A DNA stretch of 64,000 nucleotides from Parelaphostrongylus tenuis. Taxonomy: Eukaryota > Nematoda > Chromadorea > Rhabditida > Metastrongylidae. Shown here one piece after another: positions 1 to 12,259 of this stretch (position 1 is the first letter of the stretch; each line of letters opens with the position of its first letter). Below the pieces are notes generated by a model that worked only from the letters and a program-made list of their open reading frames with translations, was not told the DNA's origin and ran no database searches. The stretch spans positions 1 through 64,000 of the forward strand of contig JAHQIW010001271.1 in the NCBI GenBank assembly GCA_019055375.1. Direction: 5' to 3'. A program made the translations under genes and the position numbers.

Positions 1-424
1 AAAGGACTTTGACAAGCAAAACCATTATAAAGTCTCTTGATATGAAGATTAACTATTTGCCTAGAAAATTCTAATTTTTTTTTGTTAAAAGACAGTCTTG
101 TAAAAAAATAAATAAACTTTTAATCTCTTATTGTGCATTTAAATCGTCTGTCTTGCAAGGACGTGGCTTGCAAGCACATCTTTTACAATTGATTATATCT
201 AATAGAGGTCTGTGGAGGTGAATGCAGTATGTAGCTGGAGTAAGTGTAGGAAAAACGCGCGTTCATCATTGAGACGAATACGGTACTACCTCTACCACCA
301 CAAGTATTCAATTGAAAAAAAGAATTTTTCGTCTTTCCTAGGCATTTTATTATTGTTGGGGAGAACGTTTTGGAGCAGTTGTAAGAACTGAAAATTTATG
401 GATGAATTCTAAAGACAAACAATA
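1..424. other. No gene recognised
   Basis: AT-rich sequence with frequent stops in all frames. A short stretch near 255-300 (gcgcgttcat...ctacctctacca) faintly resembles the reverse of the tRNA-like module found later in the window, but it is too degraded to call. Confidence 0.4.
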
Positions 425-1021
425 ATAATTGTTTTTCAAAGAAAGGATCATCATTTTCTAGGGCTTCCGCCATCGGTCCGCCATGTTTCGGCTCTGGTTG
501 AAGTACCATTCCTTTGACTTCGGATCAAAAAACTCTTGACATGCTTTTCCAACTTCATCAAACGATTCAAATCAGCGACCTTTTAGAATTTGTTGCATTG
601 ATCGGAAAAAGCTAAAGTCGGATGGAGATGAGTTCGCGCAGCTGAATGAGAAACATCAAGCTCGGTTGCCATTTCGCGATTATTTGACGACGATTCTTCT
701 TTTAAAGCAGCAACCAAATCTTTGTTGTTCAACTTTATTCGACGTACTAAAACAGGCTTGTCTTTGAGGTCAAGATTTTCGGCATGTTTGCATTAAATCC
801 ATCGTCCAGTAGCAGATTTGCCTGCTGTGCTTTTCCTTTAAATTTTGTTGATTTTATCGACTGCAAATAGCTGTGAAGGCCTGCTTTCTTCAATAAAGAC
901 TCAATGAAACACAAACCTCGATTGTATCCTTGGACAAGGCGGAGGCCTTCGACATAGTGAAAATAAAGACGAATATTGTTTAGGCCTTCAGTGAGAAGAT
1001 AACACATAGGCAACTGTAGCA
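425..1021 (-). mobile_element. mariner-like transposase relic, catalytic centre deleted
   Basis: Read on the minus strand, about 780-590 encodes a segment with the mariner N-terminal layout: NLDLKDKP followed by a helix-turn-helix-like stretch containing REMATELDVSHSAARTHLH. About 560-425 then reads, across frame changes, as a mariner C-terminus (CQEFFDPKSKEWYFNQ and RWRKP). The two parts are nearly adjacent, so the catalytic D,D34D core is missing. Stops and frame breaks interrupt both parts. The segment 1021-790 upstream (KKAGLHSYLQSIKSTKFKG) recurs at about 10050-10235 next to a similar HTH, so it probably belongs to the same element. No terminal inverted repeats could be fixed. The family assignment is a by-eye motif match. 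Confidence 0.6.
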
Positions 1022-2224
1022 CTCAAACGACATGCATGAAAATTATTTCGTGCTTATTAGAGTGCTCCAGAACCTTCTTTCCAATATTAGTAGTAATCAT
1101 TCGATTGCTTAAGTCTCGAAGATTTGAAAGGTATATCTTAGTTTTTGATAGGCTTTTATATTATGCTGCAACAGTTAACAGTTTTCTAACTCATATTCAA
1201 AAATTTTTTGCTGAGCAAAGGTTTATCTTGAAAAAACCAGTAATCATTCAATGGGAAATCTCGGAAATTTTCACAGTGACTTTGGTCTTCCAAAGTTAAT
1301 TTATATTGCGCTGTGACACTGATATTAAGATTTCATTTCACATGCGGTGCACGTACCTCACATCGGTATGTGGATTTATTTGGCAACATTAACATAAAGT
1401 CATCGATTCTCAATAACCAGTCGATAGCCTTAATTATGAGGATTGTAAGGGCGTGCTTCTCTTTTGAAAAAGTCTCTTTGCGAGCTGTAGTAACAAGAAT
1501 AAGAGTGTGTTGCACATTTGAGTACCTTCCGCTGGGCGCAAATTTTCTCTCAGACTTCCATATCCATTCAATAGCGCAGGTTTTGACGTTTTCAATAAAA
1601 AGCTTAATTTTTGAAGGACTTAGTGCGTCGATACAAATGAAACAATAGTGCGTTTTGCACTCGGCGCGCATCGCACGCCACTTATAAATTAAGCTGCACA
1701 ACCGAAACGGCATCTAGTGCGAACCTCCACTTTTTTTTCAGTTTTAACAACGCAGTGAAAACGTTTCTATCAGAAATCATCAGATCAGTGAGTTCGCTCA
1801 GATTTGTTCTATCGAATGGTTCCTGGAAGTCTGAATGAAAAGCCGTGTCTAGCGAAAGGCGTTTGCGAGTGAAGCAAACTTATGTTTCCACTTTACAGCG
1901 TGATGTTAAAACCATTCGGAAAATAAAAAGGCATCCTCCATATTTTAAATAACCAAACTGTCGAGTAATTTTTGAAACGTCGGAGTGGAAAAGTATATAG
2001 AATACTTCCTTGGAAACACATATTTCTGGCCAATAGTTTGCATGATACCGGCATTCCAGACCATTTAGTCAAGCACGATTGTCCCTCCACGCTTAGAATT
2101 CCTCAACTATCCATAAGTTCTCAACTTTTACTCACCTGCGTTAACTGTGAAAAAGTGAGGACAAAGGAACTACTGATTTAAACTTAGTTATAATGAAAGT
2201 AACTGATGAACTGGTGCCGTATAC
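1022..2224. other. No gene recognised
   Basis: Only short overlapping open frames on both strands (for example 1313-1648 and 1713-1333) with no recognisable motif and no convincing splice chain. Probably intergenic. Confidence 0.4.
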
Positions 2225-2712
2225 AGCATGCATCATAATTGTTCTTAAATTGCTTATTGTTTGGTTATTATTTTTTGAGTCACGCATGTCAGTGGTCCAT
2301 TGAAGAGGACTGACTTGCAGAGCACGATAAGCGTGTTTCAATCTTGCGATCTCGTCAGTCGGGCAGCCACCCTTTCTCGTCTTTTGCCAATCCTGTGTGG
2401 CTGCTCCAGTCCCCACACTAAGATTTAGCGACGACAAACGTTTTGATCTCTATGTTTAGTGGAATCATCACAGAACACAGAGCGATGTAAAACGTTTGTC
2501 GTCGCTAACTTTTAGTGTGGAGACTGCAGCACCCACACAGGACTGGCAAAAGACAAGAAAGAGTAACTGCCCTACTGACGAGATCGCAAGATCGAAACAC
2601 GTGTATCGGGCTCTACAAGCCAGTCCTCTTCAATAGACCACTGACATACGTGACTCAAAAAATAATTACCAGGCATATTGAAATTTGAGCCGTGGTCTCA
2701 ATAAAACACTCG
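2225..2712. repeat. Foldback (MITE-like) element, family F2
   Basis: The two halves are inverted copies. The left half carries cacgcatgtcagtggtcc, then the reverse of the tract gcccgactgacgagatcgc, then ttagcgacgacaaacg. The right half repeats these in mirror order (cgtttgtcgtcgctaac near 2487, ctgacgagatcgcaag near 2575, ccactgacatacgtgactc near 2638). Arms are about 190 bp around a roughly 45-bp loop at 2435-2480. The right end (gagccgtggtctcaataaaacactcg) matches the termini of copies at 20.4 and 32.2-32.8 kb. There is no coding capacity, so it is a non-autonomous DNA element or foldback. Confidence 0.75.
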
Positions 2713-4082
2713 AAACGAAAGATACTTTTTGTTTCTTGATTTCTGCTCACTATGATGATTTTTGGGACTTGCATAAAGGTAGGGACGATCAGAACTGAAG
2801 ATTATTAATGTAATAGCTTCTGTAAAATTTAGAACAGTTGATTGATTACCAAATTTGGTATGACTGCGTAATAGTCCACCGTTTTTCTCTATGAAAGAAG
2901 CATATATATGAACTAGAAGCATATGAGAGAGTAGAGAAAATCGTGCTGTACCGAAAAAATCGAAAAGTCTAATAATTTTTACAAAACTGGGAAAAATCTC
3001 AATCAAGCAGCGAAAATCGCGTGCTGCTGCGCAATTCGCTCTAAACGCGTCAATTTCTATAGCCATGCCGCAGTGGTTAGGTGTAAATAAAATCTTATGT
3101 CACAAACAACATTATGCGAGTTGTAAGTCAGTGCACTGCCTTCAACAAAGGCAGTGATCGCAAGCATAATGTGCATTCAGCAGCAATTTGAGCCATTAGC
3201 AAATTACGCCCAACATTGTGAATAATGATAATATAGAATGATCTCGAAAGTGTTGCGTGTTAGGACGATGACATTAATTTGTCTGGTCTCTCGTTCCAAA
3301 CATCTCTTCAGTAAATTAATCGATTCGTATTGACTCGATAGGGTGCTATCATGGCCTATGTATGTCTTCCAGTAATAACGGATCGGAAATCATCAGTGTA
3401 GAAGAATCAGGGACGTCGAAGTGGACGTCAAGACGGGATTAATATGACTTTCAAGCATAAAGACATTGTTGGTGGCGAATTGTATTTGCTGCTCGCTACC
3501 AATGCTTAATCTAGTTCTGGTACAGGTTAGTTTAATAGCAGTAACTGATTCGGACGATGTTATTTTTTACAGATCATTACGTTCACAGATGGAGTGGTTT
3601 TCACCTGGTTTCGTCGACTACATGACCATATCTCCTTTCTAGGACCTCTTTTTCAATATAGAAAATTGTGATGCAGTAATTTTCAAATAACAATATTGAA
3701 CTGATAAATGTTCAATTATTCTATAATCATTCGACAGCTTAACCGAGATTCAGCCTTAACATATCCTTCAGATGGTGACTGATGATCGGCTTATGAAATT
3801 TTATATGTTACGATGATAAAGGTCTCTTCTTCGAAGCTTTCCCAACCATTTCCCCTTGCGCTGTCAAAGGCGTTCCTGGTTCAGTGCTTCACTGACGCCT
3901 TGAAATATAAAGTTAATTGACATAGTTGATCAAGTCGAAAAAGAAGCTATTTCTTCACGGTTAAACGGTGACATTTCAAGCAGCTTTAGATCGTGTTGAA
4001 TTACTTTTTAGTGTATTCCATAGTGGACAGTCAATAAGACGAGAGGCCTCGAAATATACAGTCATTTACTCTAATTTTCAAG
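2713..4082. other. No gene recognised
   Basis: Intergenic-looking DNA with no motif-bearing frame. The 122-codon frame at 3066-2698 minus runs into the F2 terminus and has no family resemblance. Confidence 0.4.
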
Positions 4083-4268
4083 AATGTTTAAAGCCTTACC
4101 CGAAGATGGTACGCCAGGGTCATTGTACACTGTATCTTCACCAAATACGCCTTAATGCTTGCTACAATGCAGGACTCAATGTGGGGCTTAGGTCAGTGAC
4201 GAGGAAGGCGAGACCTCCTAAGCACCGGTGCATGACTCTGGCGCACCAACCTCGGGTATTTGGTGATT
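4083..4268. repeat. Diverged copy of foldback family F3
   Basis: Starts with caagaatgtttaaagcc and ggtacgccagggtcat, continues through an atgtggggcttaggtcagtgacgagg segment, and ends with gcaccggtgcatgactctgg and cgcaccaacctcggg. The same blocks in the same order make up the intact palindromic element at 28663-28916. Here the left part of the palindrome is shortened. Confidence 0.6.
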
Positions 4269-4423
4269 ACAGTAGTGAATGCCCTGTCGGTTACTATGTG
4301 TTTGTACGCCTGTCAAGAGGATTAGTTTATCAGAACTTACAGCAAGAATAAATCGCTTAAAAAAACAAGCTAAAATGAACAATGATTACATATATTACAT
4401 CCACATGCGCCAACCCATACAAC

Positions 4424-5481
4424 TGGCTGATCAAAAGGCATATCACGTAACAACCGTTAAAAACAATGCACTGTAGTAGCTCGACTAGTAGCCACTTCGT
4501 AACATTAGTAGTATGTCTACGTGGGTCAAACACATGAGGACAAAGAGCGAGAACCGACTGTATTCTACTTAAAATGTTTGTAAACGTTAATCAGGAGACG
4601 GGGGGCCAGGGAGGCTATCGTGGTCGCCTCGGAATGACGAAGCCCCAGGGCGGTATGCCGGGTCGACGATGTGTGAGTATCATAGTCGTATAAGTCATAT
4701 AAATCTCACATTGCATGTTCGAGATCGTCTTACAAGCCCGCTACCCATCCCCGGGGTGAGTCGCCCACGACTCCCACCGCTGGGCTCGTCTCCGTGACCT
4801 GAGTTTGCAATTACAATCCTTAGTGCAACATCGAGCAGTCGACCATCAAGCAAAAGGTGGTAAGCAAAATTACGTCTTATGGTCTAAGTCAGCAATTGGC
4901 AGTTAATGTTCTATTGTTGAATCAACAAAGCTACATCGAGTCATAAATATCAGTGGTAAGCTATCAATAAGATAAAAGGAGAGGGAAACGGATACGAAGA
5001 GGAAAGGTAACCAGACGGCCGCACGGGCCAGTTGAAGGCGCTCGACTGCCGTCGTCGTCGGCTCTATGCCTGCGTACCTCCGCTGCGCATCAGTCCTCCC
5101 GTAGCGCAACCGTCGCCTTACACCTTTAAGATTACCTTAACAATCGAGCACGTTAGGTTGTCACTCACATGAGAAAGATAATATGAAAATAGCAATGAAT
5201 GTTGCGTGAATTGCTATAGTCGAGCCCCGTGAAAGGTTCCATGTTCCTCGTGCTCGTTGCTTCAACCATTGATGCTGCCTACTGTGTTCGTCTCTCTTTG
5301 TACCCGACTTCGATAGATCTGCAATGTTGCAGTTAGTAATGCAAAACGTGAAAGGTAAAAGGTGAACTTAGGCCTGTCTGGTTCTTCGTCGGAGTCGTTG
5401 GATCTTGCTAGAGGTCCTCGGCATTGTCTTGTTGCGTTGTCGACGTTTTACCGTCATGCGTCTTTACTCGTGAGCGTAGGT
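4424..5481 (-). mobile_element. BEL/Pao-type LTR with pol tail, minus orientation
   Basis: This segment is a close inverted copy of 6628-7688 (both arms contain the same frame MRYGRTDAQRRYAGIEP with only a few substitutions). The first 70 bp in minus orientation (5481-5408) are the last codons of a pol polyprotein ending ...NAEDL and a TAG at 5410-5408; the remainder is noncoding and matches the sequence downstream of the same stop in the plus copy, as expected for an LTR of roughly 0.9-1 kb. LTR ends (TG...CA) could not be fixed by eye. The frames inside the LTR are not genes. Confidence 0.7.
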
Positions 5482-5599
5482 GCCATTGTTATGGCGTTGA
5501 GCTCCAATTTCGGAATCATGGTGCTGGATCTGATTGATGGCAGTTTGGATTTTGCTGTAAGAAGATGTGATTGATCATTTGTTGTGAGGTATGCTCATG

Positions 5600-5960
5600 T
5601 CGCCATGCAGTGCTTGTTGGCGTCGCGTTTGCTATTCTGCTCCATCGTTCCACATGCTCTAGTGATAGTTGGTCGTCCCGTTTGTAGTCATGTGTCTACA
5701 GCTCCTGGTAGAACAGTTTCCCTGATAACGTGGGTGGCGCAAGCCATCCCATAGGATCATATATAGCCGCCACTTGTTTTTTACAATGGATGGTTTGGTT
5801 AGGTTTTTCTTTTTTGGATAGTTGCAAGAAAGCTCTAGCTCGTCTTCTTTGGAGCACCACATTATCCCTAACACTCATTGTGATAAGAGCCCCGTTAGAT
5901 AGAGCTCGATGCAAGAAATCAGAAAATGCTATTGGATGTCAGATTCTTTTAGAACAGACT
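5600..5960 (-). pseudogene. BEL/Pao pol fragment (RT to RNase H region), broken
   Basis: Minus-strand frames spell the conserved region that follows the reverse transcriptase palm in Pao-type pol: LGIMWCSKEDELELS in one frame and AAIYDPMGWLAPPTLSGKLF in another. The D-P-x-GWL-x-P core is characteristic of BEL/Pao elements. At least one frameshift and several stops separate the parts. In minus order the fragment runs directly into the pol tail and LTR at 5481-4424, implying a large internal deletion of RNase H and integrase. Confidence 0.65.
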
Positions 5961-6059
5961 GAGTAACGACGTTTAGAATATAAATTTGTAGTACCATAAT
6001 AGAACAAAATTAACAAAGCATATAATATTTAAATTAATTTTCTAGGCGCTTTAACACAA

Positions 6060-6699
6060 AGCCTTTTACACACGTCGGAGAAGATTTGGAGAATTCGCTG
6101 ATACTACGTGCAATCGACTTCGTCCAACGACGCATAATGCTGATGTAACCAATGGAGACGGTCGCAACTCAAGTTCACGATCAGGACTACCTTCCACAGG
6201 GCGAAAGCGCATCAATTGGGCGAGGCAGCAAACAATCAAAGCACTCATATGAAGCCACAAGTTAACAGAACGATACTGGACAATCTGGAGTCAGCAATAC
6301 CTCAGAAGATTACAAGAGACACGTAAGCTCAGCATGGATAAGAAGAGAGGCACGACGACCTCACCCAAAGCAGGAACCGTTTTACTTATCCACAAATCGA
6401 TACCCCCTCAAAACAGCTGGAGAATGGGCCGATTCATCAGCATGCAACAGTCAGACAGTAAAGCGGTACGAGAGGAGCAAGTAAGACTGCCCAACGGACG
6501 TACTATCGGGCGACCGATCAATCTACTCATTCCTTTCCAGTTGAACGATGATGAACAGCCATCACGGGCACGAGACGTGAACGATGACCAGCAGAGCAAG
6601 GAAGAACCTGAAGAGAGACGATACAACCTACGCTCACGAGTAAAGACGCATGACGGTAAAACGTCGACAACGCAACAAGACAATGCCGAGGACCTCTAG
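6060..6699 (+). pseudogene. BEL/Pao integrase C-terminal tail, partial
   Basis: From about 6060 a plus frame reads basic sequence, meets a stop near 6249, and resumes with ERYWTIWSQQYLRRLQET, then the 121-codon frame 6334-6699. That frame contains GTVLLIHKSIPPQNSWRMGR, a V-R-LPNGR-x-IGRPINLL-IPF block and a terminal YNLRSR motif, which is the usual end of Pao-type integrases just before the 3' LTR. The TAG at 6697-6699 is followed by the LTR. Everything upstream of the integrase tail is missing. It points away from the minus-strand fragment at 5600-5960, so the two are ends of two elements or of one rearranged element. Confidence 0.75.
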
Positions 6700-7688
6700 C
6701 AAGATCCAACGACTCCGACGAAGAACCAGACAGGCCTAAGTTTACCTTTTACCTTTCACGTTTTGCATTACTAACTGCTACATTGCAGATCTATCGAAGT
6801 CGGGTACAAAGAGAGACGAACACAGTAGGCAGCATCAATGGTTGAGGCAACGAGTACGAGGGACATGGAACCTTTCACGGGGCTCGACTATAGCAATTCA
6901 CGCAACATTCATTGCTATTTTCATATTATCTTTCTCATGTGAGTGACAACCTAACGTGCTCGATTGTTAAGGTAATCTTAAAGGCGTAAGGCGACGGTTG
7001 CGCTACGGGAGGACTGATGCGCAGCGGAGGTACGCAGGCATAGAGCCGACGACGACGGCAGTCGAGCGCCTTCAACTGGCCCGTGCGGAAGTCTGGTTAC
7101 CTTTCCTCTTCGTATCCGTTTCCCTCTCCTTTTACCTTGTCGATAGCTCACCATTGATGTTTACAACTCGATGTAGCTTTGTTGATTCAACAGAAGAACA
7201 TTAACTGCCAATTGCTGACTTAGACCATAAGACGTAATTTTGCTTACCACCTTTTGCTTGATGGTCGACTGCTCGATGTTGCAGTAAGGATTGTAATTGC
7301 AAACTCAGGTCACGGAGACGAGCCCAGTGGTGGGAGTCGTGGGCGACTCATCACCGGGAATGGGTAGCGGGCTCCTATGAAGATCTCAAACATACAATGT
7401 GAGATTTACATGACTTATACGATTGTGATACTCACACATCGTCGACCCGGCATACCGCCCTGGGGCTTCGTCATTCTGAGGCGACCACGATAGCCTCCCT
7501 GGCCCCCCGTCTCCTGATTAACGTTTACAAACATTTTAAGTAGAATACAGTCGGTTCTCGCTCTTTGTCCTCATGTGTTTAACCCACGTAGACATACTAC
7601 TAATGTTACGAAGTGGCTACTAGTCGAGCTACTACAGTGCATTGTTTTTAACGGTTGTTACGTGATATGCCTTTTGATCCGCCAATTA
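6628..7688 (+). repeat. BEL/Pao-type 3' LTR, plus orientation
   Basis: Inverted partner of 4424-5481. Similarity begins inside the last pol codons (cctacgctcacgagtaaa at 6628) and ends near gatatgccttttgatc at 7668-7680. Differences between the two arms are scattered single substitutions and small indels, so the copies are old enough to have diverged but still align end to end. Confidence 0.7.
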
Positions 7689-8274
7689 GATTGGTTGGCT
7701 TTTTGGTTTTCAAATTTGTATCGGCATCATACATAACGTGATACGGATAAACAGAGATCCACTTATTGATTATGATTGATCAACTCTCTGGATGAGTTCT
7801 TGGACAAAGACTTTTTGTACAGGTCAAATTACAGATTTAACGCTGTTAAGGAATATGTAAGACGTTTGCTATAGGGGCGTTACAACAAAAAACTGGTACT
7901 GAGTAGTTCTTTCTGTGGCACATTAACCCTCTCCTGACCGTGCACCCATCTCCTCCGAATCTATAATGCCGAGCGTGCAATGCCAGACGATCTGTTTCAC
8001 CTCCCTTGCATCTCTAACCCTCAGCGATGAAACCCACTGAATGTAATGTTGTATGTTTTTACTTGCATTACTGTTGTCATTTTCCTGTGCCATGTTATAT
8101 GTGAATATATATAGTTGCCACAAGCAGGGAGATATTAGCAATATTACAATTGGAGATACAATACTGCATTCAGTGCGTCCCCACGCGGCGACTGTAGATG
8201 CAGGAGACGTGGGTTCACGGTCTGGAAGCGGTTAGGTTCTCCATACACTATATTCTATTCATAGCTGCTAACCG
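7689..8274. other. No gene recognised
   Basis: Spacer between the LTR and the truncated RTE copy. Short frames at 7923-8141 and 8053-8235 oppose each other and show no family motif. Confidence 0.4.
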
Positions 8275-9806
8275 ATATGCTATAACGTCGGTGAAGAGCA
8301 GAACAACACCCGTTGCAGACAGTATTAGACCAGAACACCTGAAGAACCTATAACCACTTCTCATCAACACCCTGGCTCGGCTCTTCACTTGCTATCTCTC
8401 AGAGTGCAAGGTTCCCACTTAGTGGTAAGCCAGCAAGACCATGTTGTTGTTCAAAAAGGGTGACCTTCATGACAAACGCAATTATCGCCTCATCTTTTTT
8501 CTGTCCGTTGTCTATGAACTCCTCACTCATCTCATCCTAAACAGGATTGACGGAACACTGGAGGAAGGTCAGCCATGCGAACAAGCAAGGTTCCAAAAAG
8601 GATTTAGTACCATGGACCACATCCACAAGATCACTAGATTCATTGAAGATTTGCGAGAACACGAAATACCGCTCTTTCTCACTTTCATCGATTTGATGAA
8701 AACCTCCAATTCAGTGGAAACAGAATCTGTTATGGAGGATCTGTATAACCAGGGCATCATTACTCGGTGCATGATGATTCTTCGTGAGCTATATAAAGAT
8801 TTCATGACCAAAATATCTCTATTTTATAACAATATCCCATTGACGTAGGAAGGGAGGTTCGACAAAGCGATACAATTTTGATAAAATTATTCACTGCCAC
8901 CATCCAAAACGTCATGCGAACATTAAAATGAGACGATATGGGAGTGAAAATTGGCGGTCGACAATTAAACCATCTTCGCTTTGTTGATGACATCGCCCTC
9001 ATAACACACCAAGTGTAAGCCAAGCGGAAAGATGTTGATCGATGTCGACAACGCCTGTGAAACGACTGGCCTTCAACTAAATCTATCGAAAACGATGCTC
9101 ATGAGGAATGAGTTGGTTTTGGATGCTCCATTCATGCTCAACGGAACGAAAATGTCCGAACGATCCAGTTACTTCTATGTAGGTTGTGAAATGAACATGA
9201 TGAACGACCCAGGTCCAGAGTTGAGCAGGACGAAACGAGCGACATAAGGAACGTTCAAAAGCATCGAAGATGTAATGAAGAGGGCAAAGAGCATCCGACT
9301 CCGTGCCCACCTTTTCGACTAGACGATTATCTGTGCCCTAACGTATGCAGCAGAAACCTGATCGCTACGTAAGCAGGATGAAAGATCACTTAACGTTATC
9401 GAACGCTCAGTCTAAGGGTCAATACTAGGAGTATACCGTATCTCGCAAATGAGAGAAAGGACCCGAAGTTCCGACCAATGCCAACGATAGAAGACTAGAG
9501 ACGCCGTTCTGCACGCCAAGATATCGAAGATAAGTTGGGCTAAACACGTGATGCGCTTCATCGACAAGCAGTGGAAGAGAGCCGTTATTGACTGCATTTC
9601 TCGGAACGTCAAGTGCTTTACAGGAAGACCACCGACCCGTTGGCTCGATCTTTCCACGAAAGCTATAGAAGAAAAATATGAAGCTCAGTGAATTTCTAGA
9701 GCGAGGAGGATCCTCTGGGCTACTCTTGCACGCGACATGGAGAAATTTAAGTGTTGCTGGTACCCGCTCGAGTCACTCGACGATCAACGGGACGACAGGT
9801 GATGCA
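8275..9806 (+). mobile_element. RTE-type LINE, 5'-truncated, family 1
   Basis: Aligns colinearly with 61612-63090 of the long RTE copy, starting at gtcggtgaagagcagaacaa and ending at the same terminus cgatcaacgggacgacaggt plus a ggtgat repeat. Visible reverse-transcriptase landmarks are LFKKGDLHDKRNYR (8450-8490), FIDLMKTSNSVE (about 8685) and RFVDDIAL (about 8980), where the usual FADD is altered to FVDD. Many frameshifts and stops make it inactive. The truncated 5' end is typical of target-primed insertion. Confidence 0.85.
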
Positions 9807-9849
9807 GGTGATAGTAAATGTATTAGATTGGATAGAAAGTTCTGGGGCA

Positions 9850-10235
9850 CTTGCAAAAGATTGAAAAATCATGTATTAATCTCAAGCAGAAGTGAAAAAT
9901 ATTCTCCCAAACAAAGGCCACAGCTTTCTACGACTTTCTGCTATCAATCCGCCGAGTTCGCTTGTGACCGAAACACCGACGGTTCCTCTTCAAAACAGCA
10001 ATTAAATTTTCATTGTTCAACTTTGTTAAAGTGCTGAACAATGCTTGTTTCAAAGTCGAGATCGCCCGCATTAAAGAGTTGAAACCAGCGTCAAGAGGCT
10101 TGCTTATTGTGCCTACCCATTCAACTTCGTTGATTTCATCGCCTGCAGCTTGCTGTCAAAACCCTTCTTCAATAATGGCGCAACAATCACAAACTTCGAT
10201 TGTGTCGTTAGGCACGGCGGAGACTTGTAACAAAG
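9850..10235 (-). mobile_element. Possible second mariner-like N-terminal relic
   Basis: In minus orientation 10235-10050 resembles 1000-780 base for base at many positions (shared cacaaacttcgattgt, ttcaataa and a gcattaaa block), and the sequence continues into a stretch comparable to the mariner HTH region seen in the first relic. It is heavily decayed with stops in every frame. The link rests on the shared blocks only. Confidence 0.35.
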
Positions 10236-10979
10236 TGAGAATGAAGATGAGTATTATCTAGGGAATTTAATAGGAAAACCACATAAGGAACTGTAATTTT
10301 TATGATATGCGTGGGAGTTATCCCATGCTTATCAAAGCACCCCACAACTTTCTTCCCAACACAAGCATTTCAGACCATCTAACAGAGATAATGTTCTCTT
10401 AGAATCACAACCAACTCATAAAGATAGTTCCATAATATCAATGTGAAGTGTGCCGAAACAAAGTCGCTGAAAGGCGCAGTACTGACGCTATAAATGAGTG
10501 AGATATGACGTCGCGTGGCGCACAACAAAATGTTGATTACCAGTTTTGCTATAGCCTAAACTTTTCTTATTCAAATCTCATATGTTTCAGCAATATTTTG
10601 TGTGCATGACCTCGGTCTCGCTCATTTGCGCATGCTCTTGTACATTTTCTAGAGCTTTCCTGTATTTGCATTGAGATAAAGCTCACTCCACGCTCAATTA
10701 GTCTTGTGCGTCTCACTAGCATTTTCCCTACGCTCCATTCATCCGTCTTAAAGCAGGGCATGGACAGATTGTATACCAAAAGAAAATGTGCAACTGAACG
10801 ACGCTGAAATCAAGCAATTTAGTTACTTTTGGTTGATAAATCTGCAAAGGAATGTTCCTGTTAATAGCATTTTTCGCTACAAAAGTCGTCATTTTGAAAG
10901 CCCTATAAAATCGTCATACAAAGCACTGTGTATATGAAACCTTTAAGTGAGTAGCGTTCTGGTGCACTCTTAAGCCAAA
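10236..10979. other. No gene recognised
   Basis: Short frames only. Nothing with a recognisable domain or splice structure. Confidence 0.4.
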
Positions 10980-11856
10980 AAAGGAATTCTTCCTGATTAC
11001 TTGGGGCGAATGAAAAACCGATCTCATTTGCTGGGGGAGGAAATTTTCATAGAGGTATTAATGGACTATTCGGAAACTGAGACTTTAGGCTACAGCCCAC
11101 TTTATTAATTATCTCAAAACCCCTTTATCACGCTGCAGCATCCACATCAAAAAAAATGTTGTACACTCGCCTTTAGCTTCATTTTTCTCACTGCGTGCAA
11201 ATCTCTGGAAGTCGAAAAGCATATCAATGTGTAGCGAACTCCGAATTGAATAACAAAGCTTCGATCGTCCGCCTCCCCCTTCCCTTCCCTTTCCCTCCAC
11301 CCCCCACCCCCCCCCCCCTCCTCCTCCACAGCGTTCCCTGCCTCGGCCGCCGCCTTGTCGAATAGCCGTAAAACAACGTCACCAGAAATGTAAAACTCGC
11401 CTCATTTTCCCTGCTGAACCGTATTTATAAGCACATCTCTAGAATCAGGAACATTACGTTGTAAGGCAATTACTAATATTTTAGAAGGACCTTTATTCGG
11501 CGAGGCTTAAAGTACATATCAAAACACCGAAGAAGAACAAAAGTGCTTTCACAAAGCAAACACATTCTGAGTTTCTTGCAGCTTGTGCTATGGTTTGAGT
11601 GCTAGCACTCTAAGGAAGGAGCTTGGTCCAGCGGAATATAAGCGAGATAAGAGAAAAAAAAGCACAAGTCTATGGATCATGATATAATTCTGAATGTTAC
11701 AGCGTATAAGGTATTCGAAAAACCGGCGACGTGGGACTGCACCCAGGTCTCAGTTTTCGAATAGTTACTAACACATCTGCGGAAAGTTTCTCTTCTGCAA
11801 GTGAGGTCGGTTTATCATTTGTTCCCACCTAATCATAAAGAACCAAAAAGAATCTG
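10980..11856. repeat. Long-TIR non-autonomous element, family F1
   Basis: The left end (gcgaatgaaaaaccgatctc then atttgctgg) and right end (gcaagtgaggtcggtttatc then atttgttccc...aaccaaaaagaatc) are inverted relatives. They match the termini of about ten other F1 copies in the window. The interior contains the family blocks gcgtgcaaatctctggaagt, gaattgaataacaaagc and ctcattttccctgctg. A C-rich run (about 11280-11325, with a 10-base C run) interrupts the middle. No coding capacity. Confidence 0.6.
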
Positions 11857-12259
11857 CATATCTTTCTTATACTGTTATTATAACAAGAAAACGGGAAAGT
11901 CGTCTTTGTACACCTAATACTGCTCAATACTTTATGATGGATGCGGCCATGTGTAGCAACCCTCATACTTCACTCGACAGTGTCAGTGTCTCTTTGTTAC
12001 TCTTTTTGCTACACCTCTCATCAAAGGTTGAATGACACTCTTCCGATTTTACCAAAACTACAGGCAGTTCAATATTTCACTAGTTCCTGCAGAAGAAGCT
12101 GCAGCGTCAGCACTGACATATCCTGGACCTACTACACTAACGTCAGCAATAGTGACCACCTTCACTTTGAATGGCTGCATTATGAGTCTATGATTCATTT
12201 AGAAATCAATCTCTCATTCCATACAGTTATATAATGCAGGCATATATAATAGGTTGTAA
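11857..12259. other. No gene recognised
   Basis: A 97-codon frame at 11941-12234 has no recognisable motif and no splice context. Treated as noncoding. Confidence 0.35.

Noticed and set aside
4903..5109. 68-codon minus frame MRYGRTDAQRRYAGIEP, nearly identical to a plus frame at 6998-7204
   Set aside because: Both lie inside the inverted BEL/Pao LTR copies; the identity is due to the repeat, not to two genes.
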